The notes under the pieces: generated by a model
What the model was told of the DNA's origin: nothing
Database searches by the model: none
Seen by the model: the letters and a program-made list of their open reading frames with translations, nothing else
Position numbers and translations under genes: made by a program
Shown: positions 25,480 to 37,239 of the stretch, piece by piece
How positions within the stretch are numbered: position 1 is the stretch's first letter
How the letters are laid out: each line of letters opens with the position of its first letter
Origin: Membranipora membranacea
Taxonomy: Eukaryota; Bryozoa; Gymnolaemata; Cheilostomatida; Membraniporidae
DNA length: 64,000 bases
Reading direction: 5' to 3'
NCBI GenBank assembly: GCA_914767715.1
Contig: OU612069.1
Coordinates: forward strand, 4,836,001 to 4,900,000

Positions 25480-26690
25480 AATAAATGATGATTTTCTAGA
25501 AATAGGAAAGTAAACTATAAATGGCTTTATAGAAAAAGAATATCATATATATATATTATCATAATTATTGTACTTGTAATGATTATTATCAAAAGTATTC
25601 CTTAAAAGATAGTGGGCTGTCAGCCGTTTTGCATTTCAATCTGAAATTGTGCAGCAGATTTAAAAGAGCTATTTTGCCAAAATGTGTCCTGAAGGAAGGC
25701 TTTATTACTGAAAATTTACGTCTCAGGGAGTGTTGGTGTTTATTAAACTTTTGCACCAGGTGAATAATGCGCTTTGATGCTTTATTTGTGGCTACTTTCT
25801 TATGTGTAAATTTGTGAAATAGGTTATGTCTTCTACATTTTAGGGTGAGTAAGTTTTAGAGTGATCTACCAGTTGTGACAGAGAACTTTTTAGGTGTAGA
25901 TATTATGATTCTAATTTCTTTATTCTGGTCTCTTTCAATTGTGTCGGATGTTTTTTGTGTGCCTTCTAGGTTGATAGATGAGCAGTATTCTAAGATAGAT
26001 CCAACAAGAAATTTGTAAGTCATGTATCATATTTTTTTCAGATTTGAAAGTAGGTATACTACTCTGTTCGCTTAAGTTGCCGTTTCATTGACATGGATAT
26101 GGAGAGATAAATCGGTATCCAGGGTAACCCCCAGTTCATTGATAGAGAGTTTTGTCTCAATTTTTGAGGTTTGAACACTATTCGGTAAAATTTGTTAATG
26201 TTTCTTTTGGAAAATATGCAGAATTGTGTTGTTTCGATGTAGAGTCTCGATAAGTGGCTATGATACCAATCTGATGCTGTCTGTAGCAGAGTATTGGACT
26301 CCGCTAGTACTTCAGTACCAAGTTTAATTTCCCATTGTTGCAGCACAGATAGCAACATTTGCTCGGTTGAATGATTCTGACAAAATCCGAATTGTAAGTC
26401 TCAGAATAAGTTGTGTTTCTCTATGTAAGACATCATTTGATTTTTCATGTCAAGTTCAAACATCTTTGACAGGATTGGAAGCGAGGATATTGGTCGATAG
26501 TTTGACGGGTCACACTTGTAACCCTTTTTATGAATTGTCGTGACAGGGGAAGATTTTAAGCAGTCAGGGAAGATTTACCGGAATGGATAGCGGGTAGGCA
26601 ATTAATTAAAGTATTATTTTATCATTGCTGGTATGCCACTTAGACCACAACTCTTGTCTGCGTTAAGTAAAACTGATATAATATAGGCTT
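25480..26690 (-). pseudogene. LINE reverse transcriptase, long minus-strand remnant
   Basis: Read on the minus strand the RT motifs appear in order: T-T-I-H-K-K-G-Y-K-C-D, S-N-Y-R-P-I-S-S-L-P-I-L-S-K-M-F-E, L-Q-F-G-F-C-Q-N-H-S-T-E-Q, then L-L-Q-T-A-S-D-W-Y, and N-x-L-G-V-T-L-D-T-D-L-S. This covers fingers, palm and thumb of a jockey/CR1-like RT. At least three stops occur before the fingers/palm block and further breaks follow. Its 3' end runs to about 25,480, and the insertion splits the repeat at 24,960/27,035. Confidence 0.8.
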
Positions 26691-27034
26691 CAGTTTAAAA
26701 GATGTAAAATCTCAAGTCCATGTTTGGACAATCAATATAGTATATCAAACACATAGAATCAATGATGATCATGACAAAAAGTCCTTTTAATGGTTTTGGT
26801 TGAGCCAGTCTTATCAGTCTCTGAATTTGTAGATGTATAATGTATGCTTGCTGGTCAGATACATATTATAAACTCAGCCTATGCACCAGAAGGTTCAATC
26901 AATCTGATTTTCATCATGTTCTCAGTTTTGCAATCATTTTGATCAAGTTTTGGATCCTCAAACAACTTAAATTTAGCGAATATAATATTGTGACAGTGAG
27001 TGAGCAGAAGCTTCATCATGTGACAATTATCTTC
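26691..27034. other. Non-coding stretch, 5' part of the inserted LINE or filler
   Basis: No motif seen. It lies between the first recognisable RT block of the minus-strand LINE and the right half of the split repeat. Confidence 0.35.
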
Positions 27035-27245
27035 CAGAGCCATCCTTAAGCTTCAGATAACTATTACTGTTTTGTAAGATGCCTGAAGCCCTCACAGTGT
27101 TACAATGATAAGTGATGGGGTATCAAGTTATCAAGAAATTTCCCGTGCGATGCCTGACTACATTTAGTGGGGACTGCGAGTAAAGAGAGTGAAATAAAAA
27201 GCTTACTCTTAATATCAAATTTTAGCTTGGTATATATTATATAGT
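27035..27245. repeat. Dispersed repeat, right half of a split copy
   Basis: Aligns with 15,565-15,750 (shared GCCATCCTTAAG, CACAGTGTTACAATG-like and AATTTTAGCTTGGTATA-like runs). Confidence 0.7.
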
Positions 27246-27255
27246 TATATATATA

Positions 27256-27377
27256 TTAAGCGCTCAAATGGTGGCGGGTTGCTGGTAGAGGCATTTCATT
27301 ATAAACCACTTTCTGAAGAGAAAGTGGTTGATAATGAAATGCCTCTACCAGCATCCCGTCATCGTTTGAGCGCTTAA
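27256..27377. mobile_element. Palindromic MITE flanked by TTAA
   Basis: A near-perfect 120-base foldback. TTAAGCGCTCAAATG at the left is matched by its complement at the right, and GCTGGTAGAGGCATTTC is repeated exactly inverted around a short loop. TTAA at both edges suggests mobilisation by a piggyBac-type transposase, or TTAA may be part of the terminus. A related copy lies at 36,552-36,666. Confidence 0.75.
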
Positions 27378-28330
27378 ACTAACCAGTATCCTGATATTGC
27401 GCAGCACAACTGAAGAATATTACAATTAATGATGACATTTAATTCACACAACTTATCATAAATGTATCATAACTTTGTTTATAATTGTATGACCCTGTAG
27501 CTAAACACTACTCTTAGGTTTTATGGGCCGCGGGGACAAATTTCCAATGTTCAGGGACTAGTTGGAAAATTTGGATATCAAAGTTATATTATTAATAGCA
27601 TGATCAGCGGTAATCTATACAGAGCGAGAATGACATAAAGCTAACTGGTTAGTCAATGTCTACACAATAGTAATCAACTACTCTTGAACAAGATAATGGT
27701 AGTGGCATTAAACTACTGGGTGAAGAGCAGGATAAATTTGTATTCATCATAATTTGTTTGGTTTTTTTGTTAGAGTTATGCACTGGTGTTGGCATGATGC
27801 TCTGCAAGACTGACAGAAACGCTGGGTTGTGTTTTTATGATCTTATATTCCCATGTATTTCATGCCTAACCTAATCAATAGAACAACATCATCATTTATG
27901 TTGCCATAACAACCTTACAACAACAGTGATAATGATGATTGTGTATTGACAAGAAAAAAAACAAAAAACCTCACATCTAACGCTTGTTCAAAATCTCATA
28001 ACAGTACATGTACATTCTATCAATTTTTAGAATAATTCACCCTTCCTACACATGAAAATGAACCTCAGAAGCATTTAAAACATTTTCACCAGGATTGTCA
28101 AAAATAGCGTCAATTCAACAGTTAGAAACATTTTATCTTGGAAATCAAAATTTCATCTGATTTATCAGCAATAGAGCATTATTTTGGCCCAGTTTAACAC
28201 TATTTAATATTACATTGGGGATCAGCTCAACCCGCAAGATCAAATCTGTAATACAGTGTGAGGCACTCAGTTATACATAAAACATAGTATGGTGTTATAC
28301 AAACTCAATCATACATATTTGAACTCTTAC
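27378..28330. other. Non-coding stretch, intron of the LRR gene
   Basis: No coding or repeat signal beyond short A-rich runs. It follows (minus sense) the donor at 28,330. Confidence 0.45.
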
Positions 28331-28580
28331 CTTTGTAGCTGATCTACATGTAGTATATGGTGGAGCCCGAGCTTTATCAGGTGAGGAGCAATCTCATGTA
28401 GATTAGGAGGGATATTACCACTGATGAGCATATGTGTGATATGGAGACCTCGAGCTTCTGCTGTAAGCTCTGATAATGACAGGTATTTTAGTGTCACCTG
28501 ATGAATGATAGGCATTTTATCAATCTCAGGTTCTCCAGTATGCCGGTACCAGACCTCATACCCTGGACAGCAAGTAAAGA
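28331..28580 (-). CDS. Second coding exon of the minus-strand LRR gene
   Basis: A 250-base exon with acceptor TTTCATTTTTAG and consensus donor GTAAGAG. It is open in one frame, which is exactly the phase left by the exon ending at 28,844 (one base carried). The protein begins F-T-C-C-P-G-Y-E-V-W-Y-R and contains L-K-Y-L-S-L-S-E-L, then I-P-P-N-L-H-E-I-A-P-H-L-I-K-L-G-L, with leucine spacing suggestive of degenerate LRRs. It carries two bases into the next exon, as the LRR exon at 16,633 requires. The family is not otherwise recognised. Confidence 0.7.
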
Positions 28581-28843
28581 CTAAAAATGAAACAAAATGT
28601 TATAGGACTTAAGTGGGACTGACTGGTCAAGCTGTAGTCATCAATTACCAATATTTGGTTATGGGATCGGATGCCTGATCCTCATAATACGAACCATGTC
28701 CTCAACTTAGCACCCGTCCAACAAAAATCTCGAAATCCAGAATATAGTCCAGTCAGATGAATTACACAACACTGCACTTTTGACTATCGTTTGTTTCTCA
28801 TTAACAAATTTGCTTGTCATCAACTTTGTGCTAAAACTCCTAC

Positions 28844-28958
28844 CTTGGGTCTCATTAGCTCTTGTATGGGTGTCTCTTAAGATACTTAAACGAGCCCCGA
28901 GCCTAGGTTCTTCATCCTGTGGCCTGATCTCAGGGGGCTTACTTTTATTGTTTCCCAT
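28844..28958 (-). CDS. First coding exon, N-myristoylation-type N-terminus
   Basis: Starts M-G-N-N-K-S-K-P with good start context (A at -3, G at +4). Gly2 and Ser6 fit the N-myristoyltransferase consensus, and following basic residues fit membrane attachment. About 38 residues, charged (R-P-Q-D-E-E-P-R-L-G-A-R), end at a GTAGGA donor. The phase matches the next exon. An upstream in-frame ATG three codons earlier is possible, but the downstream one is preferred for the MGxxxS motif. A lipid-anchored LRR protein is the inferred product; its specific role cannot be told. Confidence 0.65.
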
Positions 28959-29842
28959 GATTATCACTTGGCACCTACAAGCTATAAGAAGTATGATAAA
29001 TAAGACACTGATATATCGCTGCCCTAGAATGCAAATGTCCTAAAAGATGAAAATTTCAAAATTCATGTTCGTGAAGTTTGGTGAAATTGGAGCTTATTTT
29101 ACAGTTTGGTCTTTGTTTGAGTTAATTTGGTTAAATATTTTAGTTTTTATCAACGTGTAAAGATCCTATCTCATCACCCTTCTCAACTAAAATTTAGAAC
29201 GTCCTAAATGATTATCCAATCACTCTAAGCCTTATGTAAACAATGATCCAATGAAAAAGGTTGTGAGAAGCCATTGAACAGAAATTTTAATGTAGATTGG
29301 AATAAGAAAATGGCCTGGCTGTGAGGTTTGATGTAAATTTTCTTCCCATGATGTACAAAAATTAGCTATATTTTATTCTTTTTGGAATTGAAGACCATAT
29401 TTGTAACCTCACAAAACACAAACCTCACAAACAGATATCATTCAAATGAATGTCTAAAAATCATTCAGTAATTATTGCGAAATGGTGACCGTGAACTGCT
29501 CAGACTGTTCAATCATAAAAGCTACCAGAGTGTGAAGTTTAGCTAGTTCGGAATCATCCAAAGAGTTCCCCATACTGTGAGCCCGACTCTTTGGGAAAAG
29601 CAACGGTAGGATTTAATGTCGAAGGGGTCTTACAATCTCTCATAAATTATTTGTAATGTGTACAAGAACCGGTTAGTGTCTGAAAACCAAAGTTATGAGA
29701 TTGTGAAAGGATGGAAATACTGTCACTTGATAGAACATCTCACTCAAGTCACTAGATAAAGAATGTTGTGAGTTCTGATGCAGGTCAGCTGCACGCCTAA
29801 CCCCAACTAATCCTTTAGACATCAACACATCAAGTACATTAA
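28959..29842. other. Non-coding stretch upstream of the LRR gene
   Basis: No coding signal. It would hold the promoter and 5' untranslated region of the minus-strand gene starting at 28,958. No clear core promoter motif was recognised. Confidence 0.35.
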
Positions 29843-30579
29843 GGCTCAGTTCTAGGCCTCATCTTATTTCTAATATTTATTAATGATCTTATAAAAGCAG
29901 CTCCTGACCTTGAATATATTTTATTTGCAGATGACACAAACATTTTTTCAACAGATTCCCATTTAGTGCAAGAAAATCTGCACGAAGTAGAAACTTGGTG
30001 TATTGCAAACAAGCTCATATTGAATTACTCTAAAACTTTCCAGGTCAATTTTAAAGCTCCAAATAAACTGATTAAAGCTCCGGAAAACTACATTTTAAAT
30101 ATGGGTGGAAACCAGCTTGATAATAATTTGAAATAAAAATTCTTAGGGATTGAGCTTGACAATAACATAACTTTTAAACCTCATATTGTACAAATTTGTA
30201 GAAAGCTCAATTTTATACTGTTGCTCATGCGTTCCATAAGACCATATTTAGATATTCCAATGATGATAAATTTAAACTACACATTTTTTTACCCACACTT
30301 AATTTACGGCATCGAGTTCTGGGGCCATGCAGCTGAATGCCAGATAAACCAAATTTTACTTTTACAAAAATCAGCACTCCGTGTCATTTTAGAAATTCAT
30401 CCACGAGGCCATGTAACTTCATTCTTTGAGCACCTTAAAATTATGCTGGTGCAAATGCTATTTAAATATCACTTTTTAATATTATATTCAAAAACAATTG
30501 CAAATTGTGAGATCTGTGTGAGCTCACCAAATGTTAGTTTCACAAGAAGTAAACTTGGAGTTGTCCCTCAAAGAGCCAA
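29843..30579 (+). pseudogene. LINE reverse transcriptase, best-preserved copy
   Basis: One frame runs almost unbroken. It opens with G-S-V-L-G-L-I-L-F-L-I-F-I-N-D-L, then Y-I-L-F-A-D-D-T-N, W-C-I-A-N-K-L-I-L-N-Y-S-K-T, F-L-G-I-E-L-D-N-N-I-T-F, and Y-P-H-L-I-Y-G-I-E-F-W-G. This is the palm and thumb of a jockey/CR1-type non-LTR reverse transcriptase. Only one TAA near 30,134 interrupts it. The fingers and endonuclease are missing (5'-truncated, as is usual for LINE insertion), and after 30,580 the sequence changes abruptly. Confidence 0.82.
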
Positions 30580-31146
30580 AAACTGCAGGGGGGCATGGTC
30601 CCTGTTGACGACAGGTGTAAACCTGCTCAACAGGTACCTTCCTGGTAAAGGGGTTTGTGAGCCCCTTGGTCTGCGTGGTCGGCTGACCAGGGCCCTGTGG
30701 GGGTGTGGTGCATAGTCAACAGGCGCGGCGGGCGGGGTTCCTTGGGCTGTCTTCGGCCACATAGTTCTTGATCATACTGTTAATCGGCGGTCGCAATTCT
30801 AGTCTCTGACTACCTGATCGCTCCGATGTCATCATTTTATTTTAGAAGAACCTTTTATTACAAATAAACACAAACAGAAACCGGAAAAAAAACAATGGCA
30901 ATGCTTCCCTAACTCGCCGCAAACTTGGACACCACCTCGGCCGCTCACTCTGTAGCCACCCCTCTGGGGCCCACACTCGGTCGCCGCAAATCATTTATGA
31001 AGGCAATGTCCCCCTCTAAGATGTTGAACTATGGACATATTTCTGAGTTCCAATTTGAGACTTTCTCTGGAGTTGTCATCTCTCCAGTTTGGCACTTTTA
31101 TCCCACGCCGCACAAGAATAAGGAGTCAAAGAAAGGGTTATCTTGA
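30580..31146. other. GC-rich segment of unknown origin
   Basis: Much richer in G and C than its surroundings, beginning directly after the LINE RT. It contains repeated CAACAGG words and a CCTGTTGA/TCAACAGG inverted pair (30,601-30,640). A plus-strand frame at 30,925-31,143 (S-V-A-T-P-L-G-P-T-L-G-R-R-K, then S-G-V-V-I-S-P-V-W-H-F-Y) is protein-like but unrecognised. It may be the tail or 5' end of a transposon, or an exon. Confidence 0.4.
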
Positions 31147-31429
31147 AATCGTTTGTAATAGGATGACAATGATTTTTGATTCAGAATCTTCACCATAGAG
31201 ATCTGATAGGGACATAGTTTGCGAAATAATTTTGGTATTTGGATAGTCATTTATATCAATTTCTGCCTGTTTCCGGACAAATTTCATGGAATTTTTCATG
31301 AATTTTGTCACTAAAATTGACATTTATCAGTTTCCAAGCCCCTGTTGCTTTTGAAACCCTGAGGGACAGGATTTTAAAATCAATAGGGGCTTGTGAGTGA
31401 GATAAGTACAGTCGTCTATTTCAGGATTC

Positions 31430-33900
31430 AAGAAATTCTTGGCATTGAAGCAATAAAACATTTTTGTGCAATAACATTGTAGCATTCCGAAAAATCAAAC
31501 AGTGTAATTCATAAATCGCTTCATTATATCACCACTTTCTGAAGAAATGAATGTTTATACATCTCTGACTAACACTATCAACATAAGATAAGATAAGTAT
31601 GTGGTAGGCTAGGAGTGAAAACTCAAATTTCTACACCGAACATGAATACGTGCCACTATCACTAAAACTGCCTGTAATCTTGTTATAGGCCTACTTGTAC
31701 TTGTACTTTAGTACAATAGAGTCAAGTCAAGATCGGGCCCTTATTATTGCCAATGAAAAGCTAAGTTAGATTTATGTCCTTATCGACAATGGATGGACAA
31801 CTTCCAATCTTAAAGTCACATGTATTGGCTTAGAAGAGTTGCAAATAGAATAGTAAGGGCCAAGGTAAATATTTTCTAGCTAACATAAATTAGACCAATT
31901 TTATGTCATTTATAGAATCATATGTGCTGTCCCACTCTGTAATCATTGTATCATATGTCAGGTCATACCGAGTATTTGGAGATACTCCCCCTGTCAAGCT
32001 GGTAGTGGCTTACCAGTAAAATGGGACCAAATGAATATACAGGCATATCGTATCAAAGTTGATTAACTGGCGGCTGACTTCAAAGGAAGTAGTCAGGCCT
32101 CATGCTTGAAAACCCTGCTATCATCGCATAAAATCAAGTTGCCGCCTCTGCAGCCTGCAACCGCTAATGAGATCAAATAAATTGTCTTTAATCAACCTTC
32201 CCCCCAAACGATTTTGCAGACCTAACAAATGTGATGGCGAGTTTTCTGCTTACCTGCAAGGGCCAAATTTGACAGCTATGGTAACCTGAACATGTATGTA
32301 ACAGGGGTGTATGAACATTAATATCCAGCCCTGCGGATGAAACACCGTTCTCATTTTCAGGATGAGGGTTTTCTTAGTAATGAGGCGATAAAAAAGTGTC
32401 AGTTCAATTAAATAATCTTGTTACTTTCCAAAAAATCAAACACTGTAAAGATTTTACCGCATCATCATATCACCATTATTCTATATGAAACTTTATACAC
32501 CCCACACTAACGTTATCAACATGAGATAAGCTAAGTATGTGGTAGAAGGCTGAGAATGAAAACTTAAGCGTGTAAACCAAACATGAGTACATGTCACTGC
32601 CTAACACTGCCCGTTATCTATAGCTGCCAGTCTACATTGGTATTTTAGTCCTACTGAGTTGAGGACAATATTCAATAGGGCCCCTTATCAATAAGAATAT
32701 TTATCTTCAGTCATAGATGACTGAATATTTCTGTAATGATATGCTGACCTAAACCATAACTTAAATTTGCCGTGTGAAGTTTAATAATCCTAATACCAGC
32801 TACCAAATCATCGCCAAAAAAGCCCTCATTTATGCCATCAAATAAACCTCTGACCTCTTTGAAAATAACCTGTGTAGGTTAAAATCATCGCAAATAGCAT
32901 CGTTAGGGCCAGGGTGTACAAATTCTAGATATCACAAATCATCAAGTTTAAGCCAACTGACAACTCTACTGCCCTGTATTTGGAGTTGTTCCCACGTAGA
33001 ATGCGAGTATTACGATGACCTTAATATTATGAGTTGCCACACCTTATTGCTGATCAGTATACTGCTCTTCATATGATCACTCTGGCTGATCGACTTGTCT
33101 CTAAGTTGTCGGGAGGAGAACGTCTAAGACTCCTGATTCTCCAACTTTTTATTGAACCTTCTGCAAGTAAAATAATAAATAACATGAGTATATGATTAAT
33201 TGCACTGTTCCGGGCTCAGAAGGATACATTCTGTCTTATTCTTTTATTCACCTCATGCAGCCCTTACAGCTGTGATATAGAGTTTTCCGCTTGATTGCTA
33301 GTGCTAAAATTAACGGTTATTGTAACCTTAACAGTATGTAACAGGGGTGTATACAAAAACCAATCCAGCCCCGAGGATGAAAGATAAAACACACAGCCAG
33401 CCCTTAATGGCGTTCGGCCACAATCGCCATGCTGAACACCATTTAGGGCAGGACGTGTACTAGGGGTTTGATTTATTTGTGTATACACTGAATACTGTTA
33501 TCTTCATCAGGATTGCAGGAATTCTTAGAGTGAAAAAATCTACCACTGTAAAACCTTAATCACATCATTATATCAGCATTTTCTATGGGTACCTTAATAC
33601 ACCCCTTGGGTAACGCATTATCAACATGATATAAACTAAGTAAGTGGTAGAAGGCTGGGAATGAAAACTCAAATATCTAAACCAAATATAGTACATGACA
33701 CTGCCTAACACTACACAACACTGCCTGCTATCTAAGGTTGCTTGTTAACGCTGATATTTAGTATTACAGTTTTACAGATTTTTAAGAATATACTCAACAT
33801 GGTCCTCACTTATTAATGCCAATGTAATGTACAAATTTGATTTATGTCCCTATGGACAAAGGATGGACAACTTCTAATCTTGAAATATCAAATAATGTTT
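31430..33900. repeat. Degenerate tandem triplication, about 1-kb unit
   Basis: A block starting AAATCAAAC(A/C)(G/C)TGTAA recurs at about 31,490, 32,430 and 33,534. Each is followed by TATCAACAT(A/G)AGATAA-like, GTATGTGGTAG-like and ACTGCCTAACACTGCC-like sequence. A second block (ATGTATGTAACAGGGGTGTAT and a following CCAGCCC(C/T)G) is shared by 32,285-32,375 and 33,325-33,390. Spacing is about 0.94 and 1.1 kb. Confidence 0.7.
33025..33193 (+). pseudogene. ABC-transporter signature fragment (ABCG-like?)
   Basis: A short open frame reads L-A-D-R-L-V-S-K-L-S-G-G-E-R-L-R-L-L-I-L, with L-S-G-G-E-R at 33,106-33,123 and E-P-S a few residues later. That is the layout of the ATP-binding-cassette signature helix, as in ABCG half-transporters, where a LLLDEPT Walker B box should follow. 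Here the frame ends at a possible donor (GTAAAA at 33,167) or runs on to a stop. No Walker A or other exon was seen. It is either a lone exon or a pseudogene piece lying within the triplicated repeat zone. Confidence 0.4.
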
Positions 33901-36551
33901 CAAGGGTCATTTATTCACTAATTATGCTATAATAATTTTGAAAATCAAAAGAAAGAAAAGAAATTTGTTTGTGATTCAAAGTAAGAATAATTTGTTTACC
34001 ACCAAAGAAGGATTTTTCGATCACTTTGATAACTCTCACGACAACACTGCAACTTAAAAATGTCATGCAAAATGTGACTTTCATGAACGTAAATTTTACT
34101 AAATCATCGCTGATAATGCCTCCCTTGCACTCGGCGTTTAGTCGCTGGCAAAATAGCAAGTGGTAAGATCACCACAGTTGCATTTATATCACCTTCCCTT
34201 GGTAGTCAAACTGTCGTTAGTCATTTTTCCCCTCAAACGCTATGATAAGGCCAATGTCACTTAGTTGATCCTACAGTGTACTTTATAGTTTTTTACCAAA
34301 TCTTGCAATAAGATCCTACGATATCCTCTCGAGTAAGATCCATTCTAACTCGATACTCAAAAATTTGAATTCATTTTCAAAGAAACTGACCTGTGCATTG
34401 ACATAGACTGCACTTATTCAGTAATATTGATAGTCCATGTTTAGATGTGCTGAGTAACTGTGGTGCACAAATGGACAAGATCTGATGCCACAAAACAGAA
34501 AGCTTCTCCAAGTCACCCACTGCTAACACATTTCAATACTACTCTCTAGGAGGCCGTCAAATTCATTTGGATTTTTTATCACCCTGAAGACTGAAATAAC
34601 TAGATAACACATTTATTTACATGGATCTACTTTAAGACATGCAAATACTAGTTTTTGATGTAAAGAGAACTGTTTATCTGAGTAAGTCTTGTGTGTCAAA
34701 ACATCTTAAAGTTTGTAAAGATTGCTAAAAAACATCTTCAAAACTCAAAATCACTTGTTAGTAATCATCACATGATTTTGATTTTTACATCATTGAGATG
34801 CCTGAAATGAAGTTTCAGTGAAATTTGGAAATACATAATTTTCATGAAAAACAAACAGGCTACCTGTGTAAATTTTGAATTTCCTATTGAAATTCTATTG
34901 AAAGCCACTAATCATAAAGCTCATAATTGAAGCGTAACACTCGTTTTCATGCGGCCGCTTGCCTATTCAACTGAAGACCGCAGTTTGATATGAGTGTCAT
35001 ATCTTAGTATTTATAATCTTTGCTAAAACTGTTGCCTAGAGGTCATAGTAATCAATCTAAACTCCTGCGGGTATCATGAATAAAATAATTGGCACTGCAC
35101 CCTTCACTGTTCAGTTTCGTGGTCAATGATTATCATGAAGATGAAAATTGACTGTGAAATAACAGGGAAGAATCAACGTAAGTTGATTACTGCAGTAGAT
35201 GAATGCACTTTAATAATATTTTATTATCAGTTGTCAACAAACACAAACCAAGGATGTTTTTCTTTGCACTTCCATTGCGAAAGCTTCAAGTCTTCCGTCA
35301 GTATGCAAATGTACTTTGGGGGTGATTTCGTAATGCGTTGTGCCACAAAATTCCTTCCGACCTCGGGAAGTTCCCCATCAAGTGAGAATGAGGATGTTTT
35401 TGCTATATTGGATAACAACGCTGCAGTGCTGGCTCGTGAAAAACTAACTAACTAACTTGCAATCTCATCTTTGGTCTGCTAGATTATGTAAAATTCAGTG
35501 CCGATAATGGTTATTGAGGTTGGCAGAGCCTTCGGCCATTCATGTTGTGTGATAATGCCACTCCGATGAAAAGCAGTCGATTCAAGATTATATTGGTCTG
35601 TATGAGTATAAATATTAAAAAGCTCTGCTATGGGTCTTTGAATATTCCTGTTATAATGTAGAGTGACCACTGTCCTGGTGACAGCATTGATAAGATAAGC
35701 TTACCTTGTATCTGTAGTCAGCAGACGGAAATGAAGGTGATCCACGTAATCCTCTCTGTCTCTACCAGTAATATAAGTCTGTAGCAGTGGTCACCATCCA
35801 ATGATTTCTGATTTTCCAGTACTACCAGTACATGTCTACACAGGGTATCCAGCTTTGAGAAGTTAATATCTGTTTTCTAGTGATGTAGATGGCTTGATTC
35901 TATATGATATAAACACAGAGTAACAGTAAATATCCTTCCTCTGGCCTTGACTTGTTGTTATACAATGGCAGGCGGTGCATTGTGTCTCTAATTCATCATC
36001 TCTGGCAACCTTTCAATTGCGCAATATGATGAGATATTAATGAACAAGCGCATACCAAGGGGCGTAAAGAAGTTACAAACCTCCCCTTGTTTGCAAACAG
36101 TTCATGATGCGATTAATATGTCTATGTTTGATTGTGTAATTCTCTATTGTGCATTGACAAGGGCTGCTCTATCAAGTATTGTCTCATTAATTATGTTGTA
36201 CGGTGAGTGCAACCAGTAATCTTTACTGATGTTTTCTTTTATAATACTACACCTGTTGCTTGTATCACTAGCCAAAACATTTGTGACAGACGTCAATCAA
36301 CCATTGATATTGTTGATATCGGTTTACATCGACATCAGTCATAGAATACAGACCCTACTGGATCTGAGCCAAATTATGTTAGTTGTTGTATAGCAATGCG
36401 GATATTTTGGCTGTAAATTCAAAGCTACAGATATTATTCAATTGATATGCTATGACAAACTTGTCTCAATGATGTAGTGGGGGGGGGAATTAAGTTTTAA
36501 TGTCAAGTTAGTTGGATTAAACAGGAAGTGAGTTTTAACCATGAGGCTAGT
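33901..36551. other. Mostly non-coding stretch
   Basis: A 109-codon plus-strand frame at 35,126-35,455 is unrecognised and overlaps an equally open opposite frame, so it is not called. One candidate minus-strand exon is listed separately. A nine-base G run occurs near 36,479. Confidence 0.4.
35705..35876 (-). other. Candidate exon, minus strand
   Basis: Bounded by an acceptor (CATCACTAG) and a consensus donor (GTAAGC). One frame reads D-I-N-F-S-K-L-D-T-L-C-R-H-V-L-V-V-L-E and then C-Y-R-L-I-L-L. After a frame change the end reads L-R-G-S-P-S-F-P-S-A-D-Y-R-Y-K. The two halves are in different frames, so there is a frameshift, a short extra intron (a GT donor exists after the first half), or the resemblance is chance. 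No family recognised. Confidence 0.3.
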
Positions 36552-36666
36552 TTTAGCACTTAAAAGGTGTCGAGAGAGCTGGTAGTAGCATTGGCATTGG
36601 CATTGGCAAAGTGGCTGATTATGAAATGCTACCACCAGCACTCCCGACATCATTTAAGCGCTTAAA
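36552..36666. mobile_element. Palindromic MITE, diverged second copy
   Basis: Arms GAGAGAGCTGGTAGTAGCATT and AATGCTACCACCAGCACTCCC pair imperfectly, and the right end CATTTAAGCGCTTAAAC matches the right end of the MITE at 27,256-27,377. The centre has a GGCATT triplication. Same family, older copy. Confidence 0.65.
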
Positions 36667-36942
36667 CTACTATTAGGCTGATCATGTGTTGTGCTTGATT
36701 CACTGCCAGTATTTTGTCTGAGTGAGCGATTTAACAACATGGGTCAGCTCAGGTGCCTGTGTCAGGATGGTTACCCTGTACAATCCTCCACCATTATCAG
36801 GCAAATGATATTGTTAAATATGTCTTGGGCTACACATCCTTGCCATTGCAAACCTTCCATCATGTAACTAGAGAAAAACGGTGTTAAAATAGATTTGTTT
36901 TGGTATTCTTTGCGGTGACAGAGTTGTAATAAAATGCCTTTA
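36667..36942. other. Flank left of the Harbinger element
   Basis: No gene or repeat recognised between the MITE and the left target duplication. Confidence 0.4.
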
Positions 36943-36945
36943 TAA

Positions 36946-36971
36946 AGGTCTAAGCACACCTGCCCGATTTC
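36946..36971 (+). repeat. Harbinger left terminal inverted repeat
   Basis: Fourteen bases identical (inverted) to the right end, then CTGCCCGATTTC, which is also found near the right end. Preceded by TAA. Confidence 0.88.
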
Positions 36972-37239
36972 AGTGAGACGACCGAGGGCAAAACCGTTTC
37001 CGGGCCTAAACGGCCGTTATGGGCAAAACACACGTGACCGCTTTCAACCGAGCCGATTTTATAAACCCGATCAGTGTTAGGTTCAGAGGTCAAGTTAATC
37101 CAATCAGAAGAGTCTCATATTTTCACACACTTCGTGAGACAATAATATTATCAATTTACCTTGCTGCTTGTGTCTAAATTTCTCTGAGCTTTGCTTTACT
37201 TTCCAATCCACTACTTTACTAACTTTGTGACTCTTCAAC

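Noticed and set aside
30221-30715. 164-codon frame as an independent gene
   Set aside because: Its first two thirds continue the LINE RT in the same frame after one stop, and the last third runs into unrelated GC-rich sequence.
35126-35455. 109-codon plus-strand frame
   Set aside because: No domain, no splice or promoter context, and the opposite strand is equally open.
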